A DNA stretch of 64,000 nt from Coenobita brevimanus (GCA_032717465.1 CM064690.1:26949153-27013152); one strand, 5' to 3'. Positions 35,106-46,523 are shown, counted from the first letter of the stretch. The notes: generated from the letters alone by a model not told the origin. Numbers and translations are program-made.

Positions 35106-35369
35106 GCAAAACTAGAGGAAGGGGGGACTGAAGGAGCACAGTTTTCTTTTGGGCTCATTTTCTTTATCCCCTTTTTCAGTCTGACTTATGGGTGGAATAT
35201 TTTTGGCCTTCGTTTATGTTATGAATTATCGCCATTGTGTAGGGTTATGGATTTTAAGATATGGCATTTTTACGTAACTAAGATAACAATAGTACGGTGA
35301 TGACGCCTTTTTACCGATGGAGAATGAAAGAACAAGTGTTATTATCAGTTATGCAAAATTGAAAGTAAT

Positions 35370-35461
35370 ATATATCTTCACAGTTTCAAAATATTGCCCT
35401 TTAGGTTTCCGTAGAATGAAAATTGACGCCTTTCTAAATATTTAAAACTGTGTGAATATAC
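35370..35461. repeat. Inverted repeat of about 26-bp arms
   Basis: The left arm (35370-35395, TATATCTTCACAGTTTCAAA) and the right arm (35436-35461, TTTAAAACTGTGTGAATATA) are approximate reverse complements with a 40-bp loop. It could be the whole of a small palindromic element in AT-rich DNA. It does not share family A or B ends. Confidence 0.55.
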
Positions 35462-35734
35462 GGTCTGAAAATCCGGTTCGCCGTGAAACAAAAATATAAT
35501 GATGCGTTGTGTTTCCCAACTTGCTCTTTCTGTTTAACATTAATTCTTGAGGTAAAGAGGAACTAGGTGTATCGAAATTTTAGAATATCATGAGAATACG
35601 TGTTTCATGAGCTGTTTCATTTCCTCCTCAAATACAGATGTTAAATTCTCTCTTGTAAGAATTATTCATTAACTTTCCCACGCAGTCCAGTTGTCCTTCA
35701 TTCTCTTCCTTCCACGCACAGACACATATATACA

Positions 35735-35771
35735 TACATGCACGCACACGCACGCACTTTCACACTACACG

Positions 35772-35836
<65 letters not shown>

Positions 35837-35924
35837 TCAGCCACACATCAGTTTCTCTCTCTCTCTCTGCCACACAAACACATTCCCTCTCACAAATACA
35901 CATTTACAACCACACCCATGCGCC

Positions 35925-35985
<61 letters not shown>

Positions 35986-36072
35986 GCATGCTTCCTTCGC
36001 ACCCCGTTCTCTCCTTCACCACATGTTTCCTTCTGTCACTCATTTTCCTCCACTTTCACACTACTGTGTTTC

Positions 36073-36128
<56 letters not shown>
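35735..36128. repeat. (CA)n and two (CT)n arrays
   Basis: CA at about 35779-35832 (with CACG upstream) and CT at about 35931-35979 and 36077-36128. The two CT arrays have unrelated spacers. Confidence 0.9.
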
Positions 36129-36131
<3 letters not shown>

Positions 36132-36224
36132 GCTGACATGTCCCTCTCACTCCCCCTGATAACTCGCTCCTCCAGCATTAGCTAATGTTACCGGCAGGGT
36201 GTGTGACTGGGGGTCGTTTGCCCT

Positions 36225-37480
36225 GTGCTGTGGAGGAGAGGCTGGGGAGGGCTGGGCAGGGCTGGTGAGGGCTGACTGAGGATTGGGGAGGTCTGGGTAC
36301 GGCTTGAGAGGGCTGAGTGCGGCTAGAGAGGGCTGATTGAGGGCTAATTTAGGGTTTGTTAGTGCTGACTGAGGGCAGGTTAAGGGTTTGTTAGGGCTGG
36401 GGACGGCTGGTGAGGGCAAATGAGGGCTAAGTAGGACTGCGTAGGGCTTGGGAGGGCTGACAGGTACTGGAGAAGTTGGGGAGGGTTAGAGAGTGCTTGG
36501 GAAGGCTAGGGAGGGCTCACTGAGAGTTGGAAAGGGAGAGAAAGGGCTGGTAAGAGCTGCGGCCAGCTGAAGAGACTGACAGAGGGCTGGGAAAAGAATG
36601 TTGGGGTCTAGAGAGGGCGAGAAAGGTGTAGAGGAAGGGCTGGGAAGGGAAGAGTTTGTAATGTTTACCCACTGATGCGCAAGAGAGGTTGGAGAGATCT
36701 AGAAACGGCTAGAAAGGGGCTAGAAATGGCTAGAAAGGGGCTAGAAAAGGCTGGAAAGGGTTCATAAGCGCTGGGGAGAATTGTGAATGGGAATGGCTGA
36801 GGGCTTATGAAGGCCATAGAGGGTTTTGATGAAAGTTAATATATGGGGCAAGATAAAGGCCAAGATAAGGACGAAATGAGGATTAAAGTAAGGTTTGGAA
36901 AGAGTGCTGCGGTGAGAGCTACAGGAAATGATGTTTAAGATAGGAGCTAGGGTAAGGGCTGGGGTTAGGGCTTAGGTAAGTGCTGGGAAGGGAACTAGGC
37001 GAAGGTATAGGTTAGGGCTTGGGTGAGGGCTGGAAAAGGTTAAGATAAGGGAGAAAACAAAGGCTAAGATAAGAGCAAAGATATGGACTAAGGTGAGGAT
37101 TGTGTTGAAGGCACTATAGGAGCTGGGATAAAGGGTTGCTGAGTGACATGAGGATTAACAAAACGGATAGGGAGTGAGCACTGGGATGATGAGTTTGATG
37201 AGGATTAATATCAGGGGTAGAAGTAAGGGCTAGGATTAGGTGTAAAGGCAGTATAAGGGGTGATGAGGACTAGATGAGGGTTTATATAAGGGGAAGAGAG
37301 AAGGGCTGCGACGAGGAACACAATGGAGACAAAATAAGGCGCTAAGGACTAGATGAGGGTTGTTATAAAGGGAGGGGATAAGGGCTGGGATAAGGGATGG
37401 CGTGAAGACAGTACAAGGGTTAGTGTAAGGGGTGGTGAGGGCTAGATGAGGGTTAATATAAGGGGTTGGGGTGAGGGAAG
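36225..37480. repeat. 1.2-kb GAGGGCT minisatellite
   Basis: GAGGGCTGNNNAGGGCT words occupy the left part, GGCTAGAAAGGGG the middle (36700-36760), and GCTAGATGAGGGTTNATATAAGG the right (37260-37470). Each grades into the next, so it is one array whose unit has drifted along its length. Confidence 0.75.
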
Positions 37481-37587
37481 GGCAGAACACAGGTGGGTCT
37501 GGGTGGTTTATAGCCCATTGGCGATTGATGACTCACTTTACCGCCTTCAGAAATGTGTGGATCGCGGGGAGGCACTCATAATTGTCG

Positions 37588-37589
<2 letters not shown>

Positions 37590-37650
<61 letters not shown>
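37590..37650. repeat. (GT)n microsatellite
   Basis: About 60 bp of GT. Confidence 0.95.
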
Positions 37651-37655
<5 letters not shown>

Positions 37656-37659
37656 GCAA

Positions 37660-38125
37660 TAAGAACAGCTGCAGACTTAGGTAACATATGGGATGCAATT
37701 ATCAAACACCTTTATACACCGTTATGTGGCTGTGCGTATTGATATGTTCAGGTGTAAATATACCTGTACCAGTAACTCAGGTAGGCTGCTGTAAGAGAAA
37801 TAAATACCGTCCTGTTTTTGTCTAAGAGATTATTTTACATGGCGAAACATTACCAAACTCTTATCTTAATCTCTATTGGATGGCTCGAATTTTCCGCGAA
37901 TGACTGACCACCAGGATACTAATTTCTCTAAGCGTACGACCATATTATGAAAAAAAAAAAAAAATGTATTGATTGGAGAAGGTTCCTTGTCACCAAATTC
38001 CATGTCAACTACTGCAGACTCAAAGGTGAAAACTAAAGTGATTACTAACCTTACTTGGAAATTAGCAAAAAGAAAAAAAAAACTATGAATAAAGAAGGCT
38101 GACTTTGAGGAACACTGTTATAAAG
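37660..38125. other. Unassigned AT-rich DNA
   Basis: No repeat or gene recognisable apart from A runs at about 37950 and 38070. Confidence 0.4.
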
Positions 38126-38126
38126 G

Positions 38127-38129
<3 letters not shown>

Positions 38130-38198
<69 letters not shown>

Positions 38199-38208
38199 CG
38201 CACACACA
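38130..38208. repeat. (CA)n with CACG end
   Basis: About 62 bp of CA passing into CGCACACA variants. Confidence 0.95.
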
Positions 38209-38540
38209 AGAAGTTTCTGTTTTACATTTAAATACTTGGAACAAATGATACAGACGATATCGCTAACGAGACAAAATCACATGACAAGAGTGCCTAACCA
38301 ATGGCCTCTAAAGAGTACGGAACCAATAAATAAATAAATAAATACATAAATACAGTAAATAAATTGCTAATCAGTTCATCATAGCAGAAGCGACTTGCAA
38401 ATTATACTCAGTTTCAATTTGATTATGTTTCTCTGTTGTCATACACGGCATCCTGTAAGAGGTAGGCTAATACGGACAAGAAAATATGGCAATTCTATCT
38501 CAGCTCAGTAATGATCTCTCCTACTACTGCAGAGTACCCC

Positions 38541-38542
<2 letters not shown>

Positions 38543-38578
<36 letters not shown>

Positions 38579-38693
38579 CTCATCTTTCCAGGACCAGCCT
38601 ACCCATCTGCTCTAGACTCGCTCCCCTGTCACACACGATTTACTTTGACGAGACCTCACATCGCTAACTTGGGGGCGTCTCGGTCATTATCTA

Positions 38694-38726
<33 letters not shown>

Positions 38727-38826
38727 GAGACAGAGAGAAAGAGAGAGAGGTTAAGTACTCGACATATAAAAAGGTAATACCACTATCGAAACAAACTAGG
38801 CACACACACACACACACACACACACA
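38543..38826. repeat. Two (GA)n arrays, (GACA)n and (CA)n
   Basis: GA at about 38543-38574, GA with GACA interruptions at about 38694-38748, and CA at about 38802-38826. Confidence 0.9.
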
Positions 38827-39321
38827 CTGTAATTTAGCTGATAAGGCATGAGCAAAACAGTGAATTAGATTACCGCAAAGAGTTCAATACAATTTACCTC
38901 CAAAGGCCAAAATAAACACCTGCTTAAGGCATCACCTGAAGCAGCTTTTAATCAGAACAATACGAGCTGGACGTCAATATAAAAATTCACCTCTGGACAA
39001 AAGCGTGCTGAACAGAGCGGCAAAAAAAAACACGGCCAAACTTAATATCGATATAACAAAACACCACGGACAGCGGAGCACGAACAAAGCACAACAACAA
39101 AGCGGGGAGAGGGATACCAAACAAGCACAAACACCGCAAACAGGAGGAGAAAGGCAGCGGTTTACAAGCAGACTCCTCGGCAAACAGCGGAAGTGTAGCC
39201 AAAGGAAACACAAGACAAGAGAGTGTAAGCCAACGCGCCCAAACAAACCAATGCACTGGCAAGCACTTCTATTTTTTACCCTTTTTTTTTCTTATGATTC
39301 CATTCAGATGACCCGGGAAAA

Positions 39322-39423
39322 CGAGGTGAATGCAAGTCCACAGCTGGTCGATATTACATCTGGTCTTGTTTTTAGCTTCTGCTTTTTTAATGACGGCGTG
39401 CAAGTCCATACTTGGTCGAGATC

Positions 39424-39496
<73 letters not shown>

Positions 39497-39595
39497 GGGG
39501 AAGGGTATTTTTCAATCACTGAAAGTTTGAAGATCCATAATAACGTGGAGAATGCAGGTCCAAAACTGGTCGAAAACACCTTCTTGTGCACCTAG
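39322..39595. repeat. Three-copy repeat with (GT)n inside
   Basis: The phrase ATGCAAGTCCACAGCTGGTCG (about 39330) recurs as GTGCAAGTCCATACTTGGTCG (about 39398) and ATGCAGGTCCAAAACTGGTCG (about 39552). A 67-bp GT array (39428-39494) has grown between copies two and three, just after the conserved phrase. Confidence 0.75.
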
Positions 39596-39739
39596 CTTCC
39601 TTACCCCTGAATAGAACTACAAAAGAATGTTTAATTGCCGAGTCTGGGGGCAAAACTTCCGTGGGTGATTATTAAAGCTCATGCATACTGCTTGGATTGT
39701 TGAAGCGAGCCACTCCCAAACCCAGAAAGTTGGGCAAAT

Positions 39740-40070
39740 ATCAAGGGGAGAGGTGGGAGGGAGAAGAAGGAGAGGAAGGACGAAGATAAGGTGGGAGGAG
39801 GAGGAGAAGGAGAGGAAGAGTGAGGATGAGGTGGGAGGAGGAGAGGGATACGAAGAACGAGGACGAAGTGCAAGGAGGAGAAGAAAGAGGACGAACGAGG
39901 ACGAGGTGGGACGAGGAAGGGAAGAGGAAGAACGAGGATGAGGTGGACGGAAGAAGGAGAGGAAGAACGAGGGCGAGGTGTGGAGGGGGAAGAGAAAGAG
40001 AAGAAGAACAAGGAAGAGGTGGGAGGGGAAGACGGAGAGGATGAACGAGAACGAGATGGAGATATAAGAT
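39740..40070. repeat. Minisatellite GAGGAAGAACGAGGACGAGGTGG
   Basis: Units of about 35-45 bp combine GGTGGGAGGAGGAG, AGGAAGA and ACGAGGATGAGG. About seven degenerate copies. Confidence 0.75.
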
Positions 40071-40189
40071 GAGATTGGTTGTAAAGGCGGGTACTGTGAC
40101 TTTGAAAGAGGGGTCGTTAATGAGTAGGGACTTAAATGCCTAGATGTCATTTTGTATAAGGCCCCTCTCACAGAACGGGGAGTCAGGAA

Positions 40190-40242
40190 AGATAGATAGA
40201 TGGACAGACAGACAGACTGATAGATAGACAGATAGATAGAAC
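40190..40242. repeat. (GATA)n/(GACA)n
   Basis: Mixed tetranucleotide repeat of about 50 bp. Confidence 0.85.
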
Positions 40243-40519
40243 TCACTCGCGAAACAATGCAATTATAAAACAAAACACCATTTAGGCCTCTCATGGTCGC
40301 TCTTCAAGTATTATATGCCTGTTAAACCCAGATGATAATATTCAGTTAGCAAAGGCAAAAGGAGTCTGAGAGTGTCAATACCACCACCACAGGGTCAAAC
40401 AGCACCATTATTTTAACCCTGCTAACGAAAAACGATTACATATAACTGAGAATGAGTCACAAGAGAACAAGACTCAAACACACTATCGCGGATCCGGAGG
40501 TAGGAGGTTGACTTAGTAT

Positions 40520-40790
40520 AGCTTGTGCAATTAGATGACACGATGCAATGTAGAAGTTGCAGAATATATTGAAGGATCCATTTCCTTGCAACTTATTTTG
40601 TGCAATTAGATGACTGTGTGCATTCAGAAGCAAAGCAAATCAGTAAAATATCGACCCTTTAATGTAAGTGTGGCATTGTAAAGTCAACGAAATCACCAAG
40701 CTATCGATCCCTTCACTGTACGAGTCTGTTCGCGATGTGCAATTATACGACAGGATGCGCAGTAAAACCCACGAAATTACGCACGAGAGA
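40520..40790. repeat. About 70-bp degenerate tandem repeat
   Basis: Forms of GTGCAATTAGATGACNNGATG start at 40525, 40600, 40669 and 40737 (spacing 75, 69 and 68 bp). Each unit ends with a TCGACCCTTTAATGTA-type phrase that resembles a family A end. Confidence 0.65.
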
Positions 40791-41043
40791 GAGAGAGAGA
40801 GAGAGAGTCGATACAAACTGACAACTCGACCTTCCTCTTCCCCCACCTGGCGATACTAGATAGCTACAAAATTCATCATAATACCTGTCTGCTGTGTTAC
40901 CTGTGTGAGCGGCAGGTAATCAATAATTAAACCAACGAGAGAGAGAGAGAGAGAGAGAGAGCTCGACCTAATACTCAACAGCGGTTTAAACATACTCATT
41001 ATAACGCCTCGCTGTCACCTGTGTATAATTAAACAAACATAAG

Positions 41044-41092
<49 letters not shown>

Positions 41093-41095
41093 GGG
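40783..41095. repeat. Repeated block carrying three (GA)n arrays
   Basis: GA arrays at about 40788-40807, 40938-40960 and 41047-41089 lie in related surroundings: CTCGACCTNNTACTC after the array and CACCTGTGTNNAATTAAAC before it. The long G run at about 41101-41110 follows the last array. Confidence 0.7.
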
Positions 41096-41334
41096 GGATT
41101 GGGGGGGGGGGTCGAAGGCAATACCCACTAGCGATTGAGGTATTGAGAAGGGACATGCGATTCGAAGCTCCACATCGCCCGAAGCTGTAAATCCCACGCC
41201 AGATAATGCTTATGATTCCACACCCATAAATCACACTAATATCTCTCCACCCACGTGATACTTTTTCCCCCTCTCCTCTCCTCTCCCTACACCTATTACA
41301 CCCTATTACACCTCATCACTGGTCTCTTCCTTCA

Positions 41335-41515
41335 CGCTGCCTTCGACATTATTAATGCGGGTTCTTTTGTATCTTCCCTCGCGTGGTATTGATGTATTTG
41401 CGCTGCTCTGATATACGTAATGGCATCGATCCGCCAACAGAAGCCGCTGAGTGAGGACGGACACGAGCCAATAAAAATGAATAACTTGTGATTTTTCATT
41501 TATTAACCTGACTGG
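41335..41515. promoter_or_regulatory. Single-copy island with AT-rich homeodomain-type sites
   Basis: CATTATTAATGCGG, AGCCAATAAAAATGAATAAC and TTTCATTTATTAACC lie in a non-repetitive 180-bp segment. TTTATTA/AATAAAAAT words are preferred by posterior-type homeodomains. Function is unproven. Confidence 0.2.
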
Positions 41516-41569
41516 GAGAGGGGGGAGGGGAAGTCTAATAAACCTGAATTATCTCGTTGTCAATCGATA

Positions 41570-41960
41570 CCCGGCACGCTTAATACCCCCACAGTCGACT
41601 CTTCTCTTCGACTTTTCCCCTTCTCCCCCCACCCCCCCCCGCCCTTCGGCACCCCTCAGTATTCCCCTCTTCTCCGACTTCCGTACCATACTTTTTCACT
41701 CCTCTACACCGTCCACTTTCCCTATCTCTCCAACTCCCCTCCCCCTCCCAACTTCATATCCCCCCACTCCCCAACGCCTCCCCTTCCCCCTTCGATTTCC
41801 CTATTGTACAGTATCTTTCCCCTCCCCGACGCCTTCCACTTTCACACCTTCCTACTCCCTATGACTATCTCCCATCCGCTACTCATGACTCCTACATTTC
41901 TTCCACTGTCTTCATACTTCATTGGCTTTCTTATCTCATTTATAACTCCCTTTCCTCGTT
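41570..41960. repeat. Pyrimidine-rich block
   Basis: CCCCTTCCCC and CTCCACTTTCC words, no clear unit. Confidence 0.65.
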
Positions 41961-42149
41961 TTCTTTCTATCAACCCTTTAGAGGCCAAATTTAGGTATAA
42001 TAATCCAGCTCGCATCGGACGAGTTTACTCAGCTGAGGAAAAAACACTGCTCTAGATGTTTTAAGTGTTCATCTTAAATTCACCTCTTGCCTACTTCCTT
42101 AACTTTATATTGATAACTTTACCTGCCTGCCTCCGTTACTCTTACATCC

Positions 42150-42900
42150 TTACATCTCTTATTCCAATTACAATCTCTGTGTCTCCCCCAATTCTGCTGT
42201 AAATCCTGAAGCGTTCTACAGTACGGCAGATTCTTTCAATTTTCCTCAAGCTCAATTAAATCCATTAAACTTTCCTACCGTCCCACTTGTATAACTTCCC
42301 CATCATTCAAGGCCATCCACACTCTTCTTGCCTTCGTGGATCTGCTATAAATTCTAAGGCGTTTTACAGCACATTCCCTCAAAGCCTTGGCCAATCCATC
42401 AAATCTATGAACATTCTCCCAATTTCGGTAACTTCCCCATCATTCAAGTCCAACCACACACTCCTTGCCTCCCCAGTACAGCTGTAAATCCCCTCACATC
42501 TGTATTCTCCACCACAATTTCCCTGCCACCAACACTCTCTCAAATCAAAGTTGAGTAATAGCTATTTCTTTCAAATTCACCCACACTCTTCCAACTTCCG
42601 CAACTCTCCCATCAGTCAAGTACTCCCCTCCCCTTCCCACTTCTGCTATGAATCTCCCCAGTTCTATATTCTCCCCTCACCCTTTCCACCTCCCTCAAGT
42701 CCCAAAGCCAAACAATAGCTACCGCTCTCAAAGTCATCAACATTCTTCCCCCTTCTCTAACTTCCCCATCATTCAGAATCATCTACACTCTCTTCTCCTC
42801 CCCAATGCTGCTATAAATCCCCCCGCATTGAGTATTCTCCCCCTCCCCCCAATCCCCCACTCCAACTCCCTCAAGCCTCGAAGCTGAATAATCGCCATCT
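42150..42900. repeat. 140-170-bp degenerate satellite
   Basis: Forms of AACTTCCCCATCATTCAAG occur at about 42292, 42429, 42601 and 42758. Each is followed by CACACTCNTTGCCTCC, then a GCTGTAAATCC phrase, then CCTCAAG. A further copy without the first phrase begins near 42175. The four or five copies have diverged considerably. Confidence 0.75.
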
Positions 42901-43027
42901 CCCCCGCTGGGACGACCGTCGGTAAAATGATTCCTCGGTCGTAATTCCGGAAGGTCGTAAATTCCGCGTGACGGTCGCCATGCATACGACAAGGGGTTGT
43001 ATCCTATCTGATTTGGGAGACTCCGTA
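42901..43027. other. CGGTCG-rich segment with short duplications
   Basis: TCGGTCGTAATTCCGGAAGGTCGTAAATTCCG contains a 17-bp imperfect duplication. It abuts the family B half-element and may be its left flank. Confidence 0.3.
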
Positions 43028-43110
43028 ACACTTCCTCTTCAGCGACTTGTTTTGTAAATTCAACATTAATATCCTCTTGTCTGTTGCTGATGCGGAATAC
43101 AGTATGTCCG
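43028..43110 (-). mobile_element. Family B element, single arm
   Basis: The reverse complement includes AAGTCGCTGAAGAGGAAGTG followed by TTACGGAGTCTCC. This is the family B arm seen also at 47.7, 49.5 and 53.3 kb and in the 97-bp satellite at 47.9 kb. Only one arm is present here, followed at once by a family A end. Confidence 0.55.
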
Positions 43111-43112
43111 TA

Positions 43113-43310
43113 TAACCCCTTCAGCCTGATAACGTTCTTTTAATTTTTTCCTCACTAATAACGTTTTGTTCAACTTCCATGCACCCCACAGTAGTTACTG
43201 GTGTACTGAAGCCTACATGTACCACCTCCAGTTCGAGATGCCCTTCTTGAGCTTAAAAATTAACACTTTGACGACAGCGAGAAAAATCAGAAAAAGATGT
43301 CTTCAGACAG
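43113..43310. mobile_element. Family A fragments
   Basis: ATAACCCCTTCAGCCTGATAA at 43113 and TTAACACTTTGACGACAGCG at about 43259 resemble family A ends. The interior is too diverged to align by eye. Confidence 0.35.
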
Positions 43311-43619
43311 AATAAATAAATAAATAAATATACATATATGTTTTGAGTTTTGACTGTTCTCGTAATAATGTTTACCATTATTTGTTATAAATGCGGCTCT
43401 ACTGCTACGAAATCCCACATGTCAACCGATGAGCCTCCCTCTCCCCATCACGGTGCCTCACTATAGCTATGTTTTTGTCACAGGTTGCAATCAAACTGTC
43501 AAATCAACATCAGGCCACTTGCATCACGGTATTTTGCACTGCGTCACGGTATTTTACATTGAGATCTAAGTATGCGGCCGGGAGATTGTCAGTTCCGGTT
43601 AATAAATACTGATTGTACA

Positions 43620-43700
43620 ATGAATGGCGGTGGTGTAATGATAGCAGATTCGGCCCACATACTCAGACGATCTGGACTCATAGCTAAATTAAACAAAAGC
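43620..43700 (+). mobile_element. Possible tRNA-like SINE head
   Basis: GGTGGTGTAATGATAGCAGA is a good A-box-like word. The expected B box is replaced by CGATCTGGACTCATAG, which is a weak match, so this would be an eroded SINE or chance similarity. Confidence 0.3.
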
Positions 43701-43944
43701 ATTCCGGGGCCGAATACTAATCGCCCGCCAAAATATGTTATTGGCTAAGGTACATGCTACCTGCAAACCAAATGTTAAGAAAATTAGCACAACTCTACGG
43801 AATTCAACCATCGCGTTTCACAAGAAGCCAATCCATATTAAGAAACATAAGGTGGCTGGCATTCGGTCGTCTTTGATCAAATCCTCACCAAAAGTAATAC
43901 GTTTCTGCATATCCACATAGTTGTTATTTCCTGAGGGTTTAGTG

Positions 43945-44032
43945 AAAATTCGTCCAGAGCATTTCGATATATCTTGGCAACAGATACACACACAAAATTC
44001 GTCCACAGAATTTCGATATATTTTGGCAACAG

Positions 44033-44065
<33 letters not shown>
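43945..44065. repeat. 49-bp tandem duplication ending in (CA)n
   Basis: AAAATTCGTCCAGAGCATTT to ACAGATACACACAC (43945-43993) is repeated at 43994-44042 with few changes. The first copy ends with five CA units; the second has grown to a CA array at about 44037-44064. Confidence 0.85.
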
Positions 44066-44068
<3 letters not shown>

Positions 44069-44121
44069 CTATATCGCCTTGCTAAAGGGGGACGAAAATA
44101 ACTGTATGGGGGATTTAGAAG

Positions 44122-44190
44122 TGCGGATTTATTTTGGAACAGTGACATATAAGATCATATGAAGGTGTGATATGCAAAATAAATCATTAG
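44122..44190. mobile_element. Compact family B palindrome
   Basis: GATTTATTTTG at 44126-44136 and its exact reverse complement CAAAATAAATC at 44175-44185 bracket a 38-bp loop. The right half, GTGATATGCAAAATAAATC, matches the family B arm at 49.59 kb. Confidence 0.55.
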
Positions 44191-44224
44191 AGAGGAGGAG
44201 GTGGAGGTGTAAGGAGACAAAATC

Positions 44225-44815
44225 CAAACAATAAAGATTAGGCTACATTAGATAAGAAAAACAAATCAAAAGAAAACTTCAACTCAAACCCAAACATATC
44301 GCATGAGAAAATAAACTGAGCATAAAGCAAACAAATCAACAAACAAGAATGGCGACCCAAGCGAAAAACGAGAGAAAAAATGGAAGAGACATACAACATC
44401 GAACAAAAAAAACAAAAAAAAAACAAAAACGGAAAACACGAGGCTTATTATCAAAACAAATATTAGGACAAGACCAGAGCGAAAAAGAAAGACGAGAGAA
44501 AAGATGAATGAGACAAAAATATATATATGTATATAAACCGAAAAAAGGGAAACCAAATCCAAGGAATACCAACGAAACAAGGAACCGAAAAAAAATAAAT
44601 CGAAAAAAAAAAATCAGTACAGAAAGAAATATGAAATCGTATATATAAAAACGTTTAAAAACATAAAAAAAAAAGGGCAAAAAAATCGAGGAAAATGAAT
44701 TCGAAACAAAGAAAATCACAAGAAAAAATGAGCTATACAAAGTGGGATGAACACGAAAATTAAGGAAAAACAGATCGAACCTAATATTAAATCGAACTAA
44801 AAACAAAATCATGAA
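44225..44815. other. A-rich low-complexity DNA
   Basis: ACAAAAAAA, CGAAAAAAG and AAATCGAA words. Minus-strand Phe-rich frames of up to 158 residues are artefacts; none shows a domain. Confidence 0.65.
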
Positions 44816-44839
44816 GGACTAGAAGGAGTTAGAGAGTTG

Positions 44840-45075
44840 GGGGAGATGAAGAGGAGGGGGAAGTGGTGGAGAGAAAGAGGGGGTGGGGGATGATGAAGAG
44901 GAAGGGAATTGGTGGGGAGAGTAAGCGTGAAAGGGGAGAGAGGGGTTGGGGAATGATGAAGAGGAAGGGAAGTGGTGGGGAGAGTAAGGATGAAGGGGGA
45001 GAGAGGGGTTGAGGGATGGTGAAGGGGAGGGGGAAGTGGGGTGGTGAGTAAGGGTGAAGGGGGAGACAGGGGGTG
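44840..45075. repeat. 63-bp minisatellite
   Basis: TGATGAAGAGGAAGGGAA occurs at about 44890 and 44953 and as GATGGTGAAGGGGAGG at about 45016, 63 bp apart. A partial copy lies at about 44843. Units also contain GGTGGGGAGAGTAAG. Confidence 0.9.
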
Positions 45076-45099
45076 TTCGCTATCTGGTGACCGGGACTG

Positions 45100-45240
45100 G
45101 GGGGATGATTGGCAGTGTGTGTATTTGCCAATGAAGGTGTGTTTGGCCTTTTGAAACTGCTGGTGGGGGGGCAATTAGACCGTCAGGGAACCAATTTCAT
45201 TAGTCCACTTCAGGAAAAGACAAAGGACGCGGAGACTAAG
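45100..45240. other. Single-copy segment with two CCAAT words
   Basis: TTTGCCAATGAAGG (about 45125) and GGAACCAATTTCATTAG (about 45188) lie in balanced DNA between two G-rich minisatellites. Spacing is about 63 bp, unlike the other pairs. Confidence 0.2.
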
Positions 45241-45289
45241 AGGTTGGAAAAAAGGCTAGCAAGGCATCACGCAGCCTGAGGGGAGCTGA

Positions 45290-46110
45290 TTGGGAGGGAG
45301 ATGGGGAGGAGGATTGTAGGGGTGTGGGGAAGGGAGAACGGGAAGGGAGTAAGGGAGAATGTGGGGTAAGATAAGAGTAGGTGTTTTGGGACTGCAGGGG
45401 ACGGAAAGGGAATGGAGAGGAAGTAAGGGAGATTGTGAAGTAAGAGAAGTGTGACTGTGGGGGGAGGGATGTGGAGAAAGGGGAGGCAGTGGACGGATAC
45501 GTGGGTCTGTGGGGAAGGTAGGGAATGGACTGTGGGGAATGTGGAGGAATCAGGGAGTGGGGGAGGGGGAAGGAGTAAAGGAGATTATGGGGTAAGATAA
45601 GGGTGAGTGTAAGGGGGTGTGGAGAAAGGGAGACGAGAGAGGGAGCTGTGGATTTGTGGGGGAGGGGGAAGGTAAGAGAGAGAATGTGGGGAAAGTGGTG
45701 GGCTCAGGGGTGAGGAGGTGAGGGTGAACTTAATATCTGGTTCACCTTTGTCATCCATTTTCTTAAGAAATTAAAAGAAAGGCATAATGGGGAGGGGAGG
45801 AGAAACTGTGAGGTGAGGATATGGGTGAGGGAGAGTGAGGGGGGAGGTGAGGGGGACTGTAGGGAGGAAGAAAAGGACGGGCGGATGGGGGGAAGGGTAA
45901 AGGGATAAATGGGATGAAGGTGGAGGAAGATGAGTGCAGGAGGATGGGGTGGATAAAGTGTGGATGGGAAAAGGTGAGGAATGGGAAGGGGGATGCAAGG
46001 GGAGATGGAGGAAGGTGAATGGGGAGAAGATGGGCAATACTGAGGACGGGAGAACAGAAATGGGACGGGAGAGAAGTAGGGGAAAAGAGAGGGAGAGAAG
46101 AGAGGTAGTC
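45290..46110. repeat. G/A-rich block
   Basis: GGGGAAGGG, GTAAGGGAGANTGTGG and GGGGAATG words. The block GTAAGGGAGATTGTGGGGTAAGATAAG-like is seen three times (about 45350, 45425, 45575), so it includes an old repeat. Confidence 0.65.
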
Positions 46111-46114
46111 GCTG

Positions 46115-46430
46115 CATCTGACCAACCACCTCCCACCACCGTGATTGCTTGCATAAGAAATCAAAGAAAGCTCAGAATGAGAGACTAAGGGTTTTTTTGC
46201 AAGCACATGACAGCCCCGGAGCAACACACAGGATAATTACATCGCCACCATTGCACCATCTGACTCCCTGCAAAAGAAAGATTGGGGGGGAGACAGACTT
46301 TGTAATTTGCATATTGTGTTTCGTGTATGTGTTGGTGGTTTATCGGATGTTACAAGAGGGGGAGAAGGCTTTGGTTTTGAATACAATGGCCGGGAGATTT
46401 TGTATTTTGTAAACACACCAACTTTCCTTC
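46115..46430. other. Single-copy noncoding segment
   Basis: Balanced composition without tandem structure. No recognisable gene; frames of up to 87 residues match nothing I know. Confidence 0.35.
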
Positions 46431-46492
46431 TTGTCTTCTTTAATGTTATTCTTGCTCCTTCTAATACTGTACGCATACTGTATATTTATTTG

Positions 46493-46523
<31 letters not shown>

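Noticed and set aside
34022..35131. Plus-strand open frame of 369 residues
   Set aside because: Pyrimidine-rich DNA lacks stop codons. Three frames stay open over the same bases and all encode Ser/Leu/Phe/Pro.
43735..43920. 61-residue Lys-rich frame, considered as a transposase remnant
   Set aside because: No DDE/D or helix-turn-helix pattern can be recognised, and it is too short to judge.
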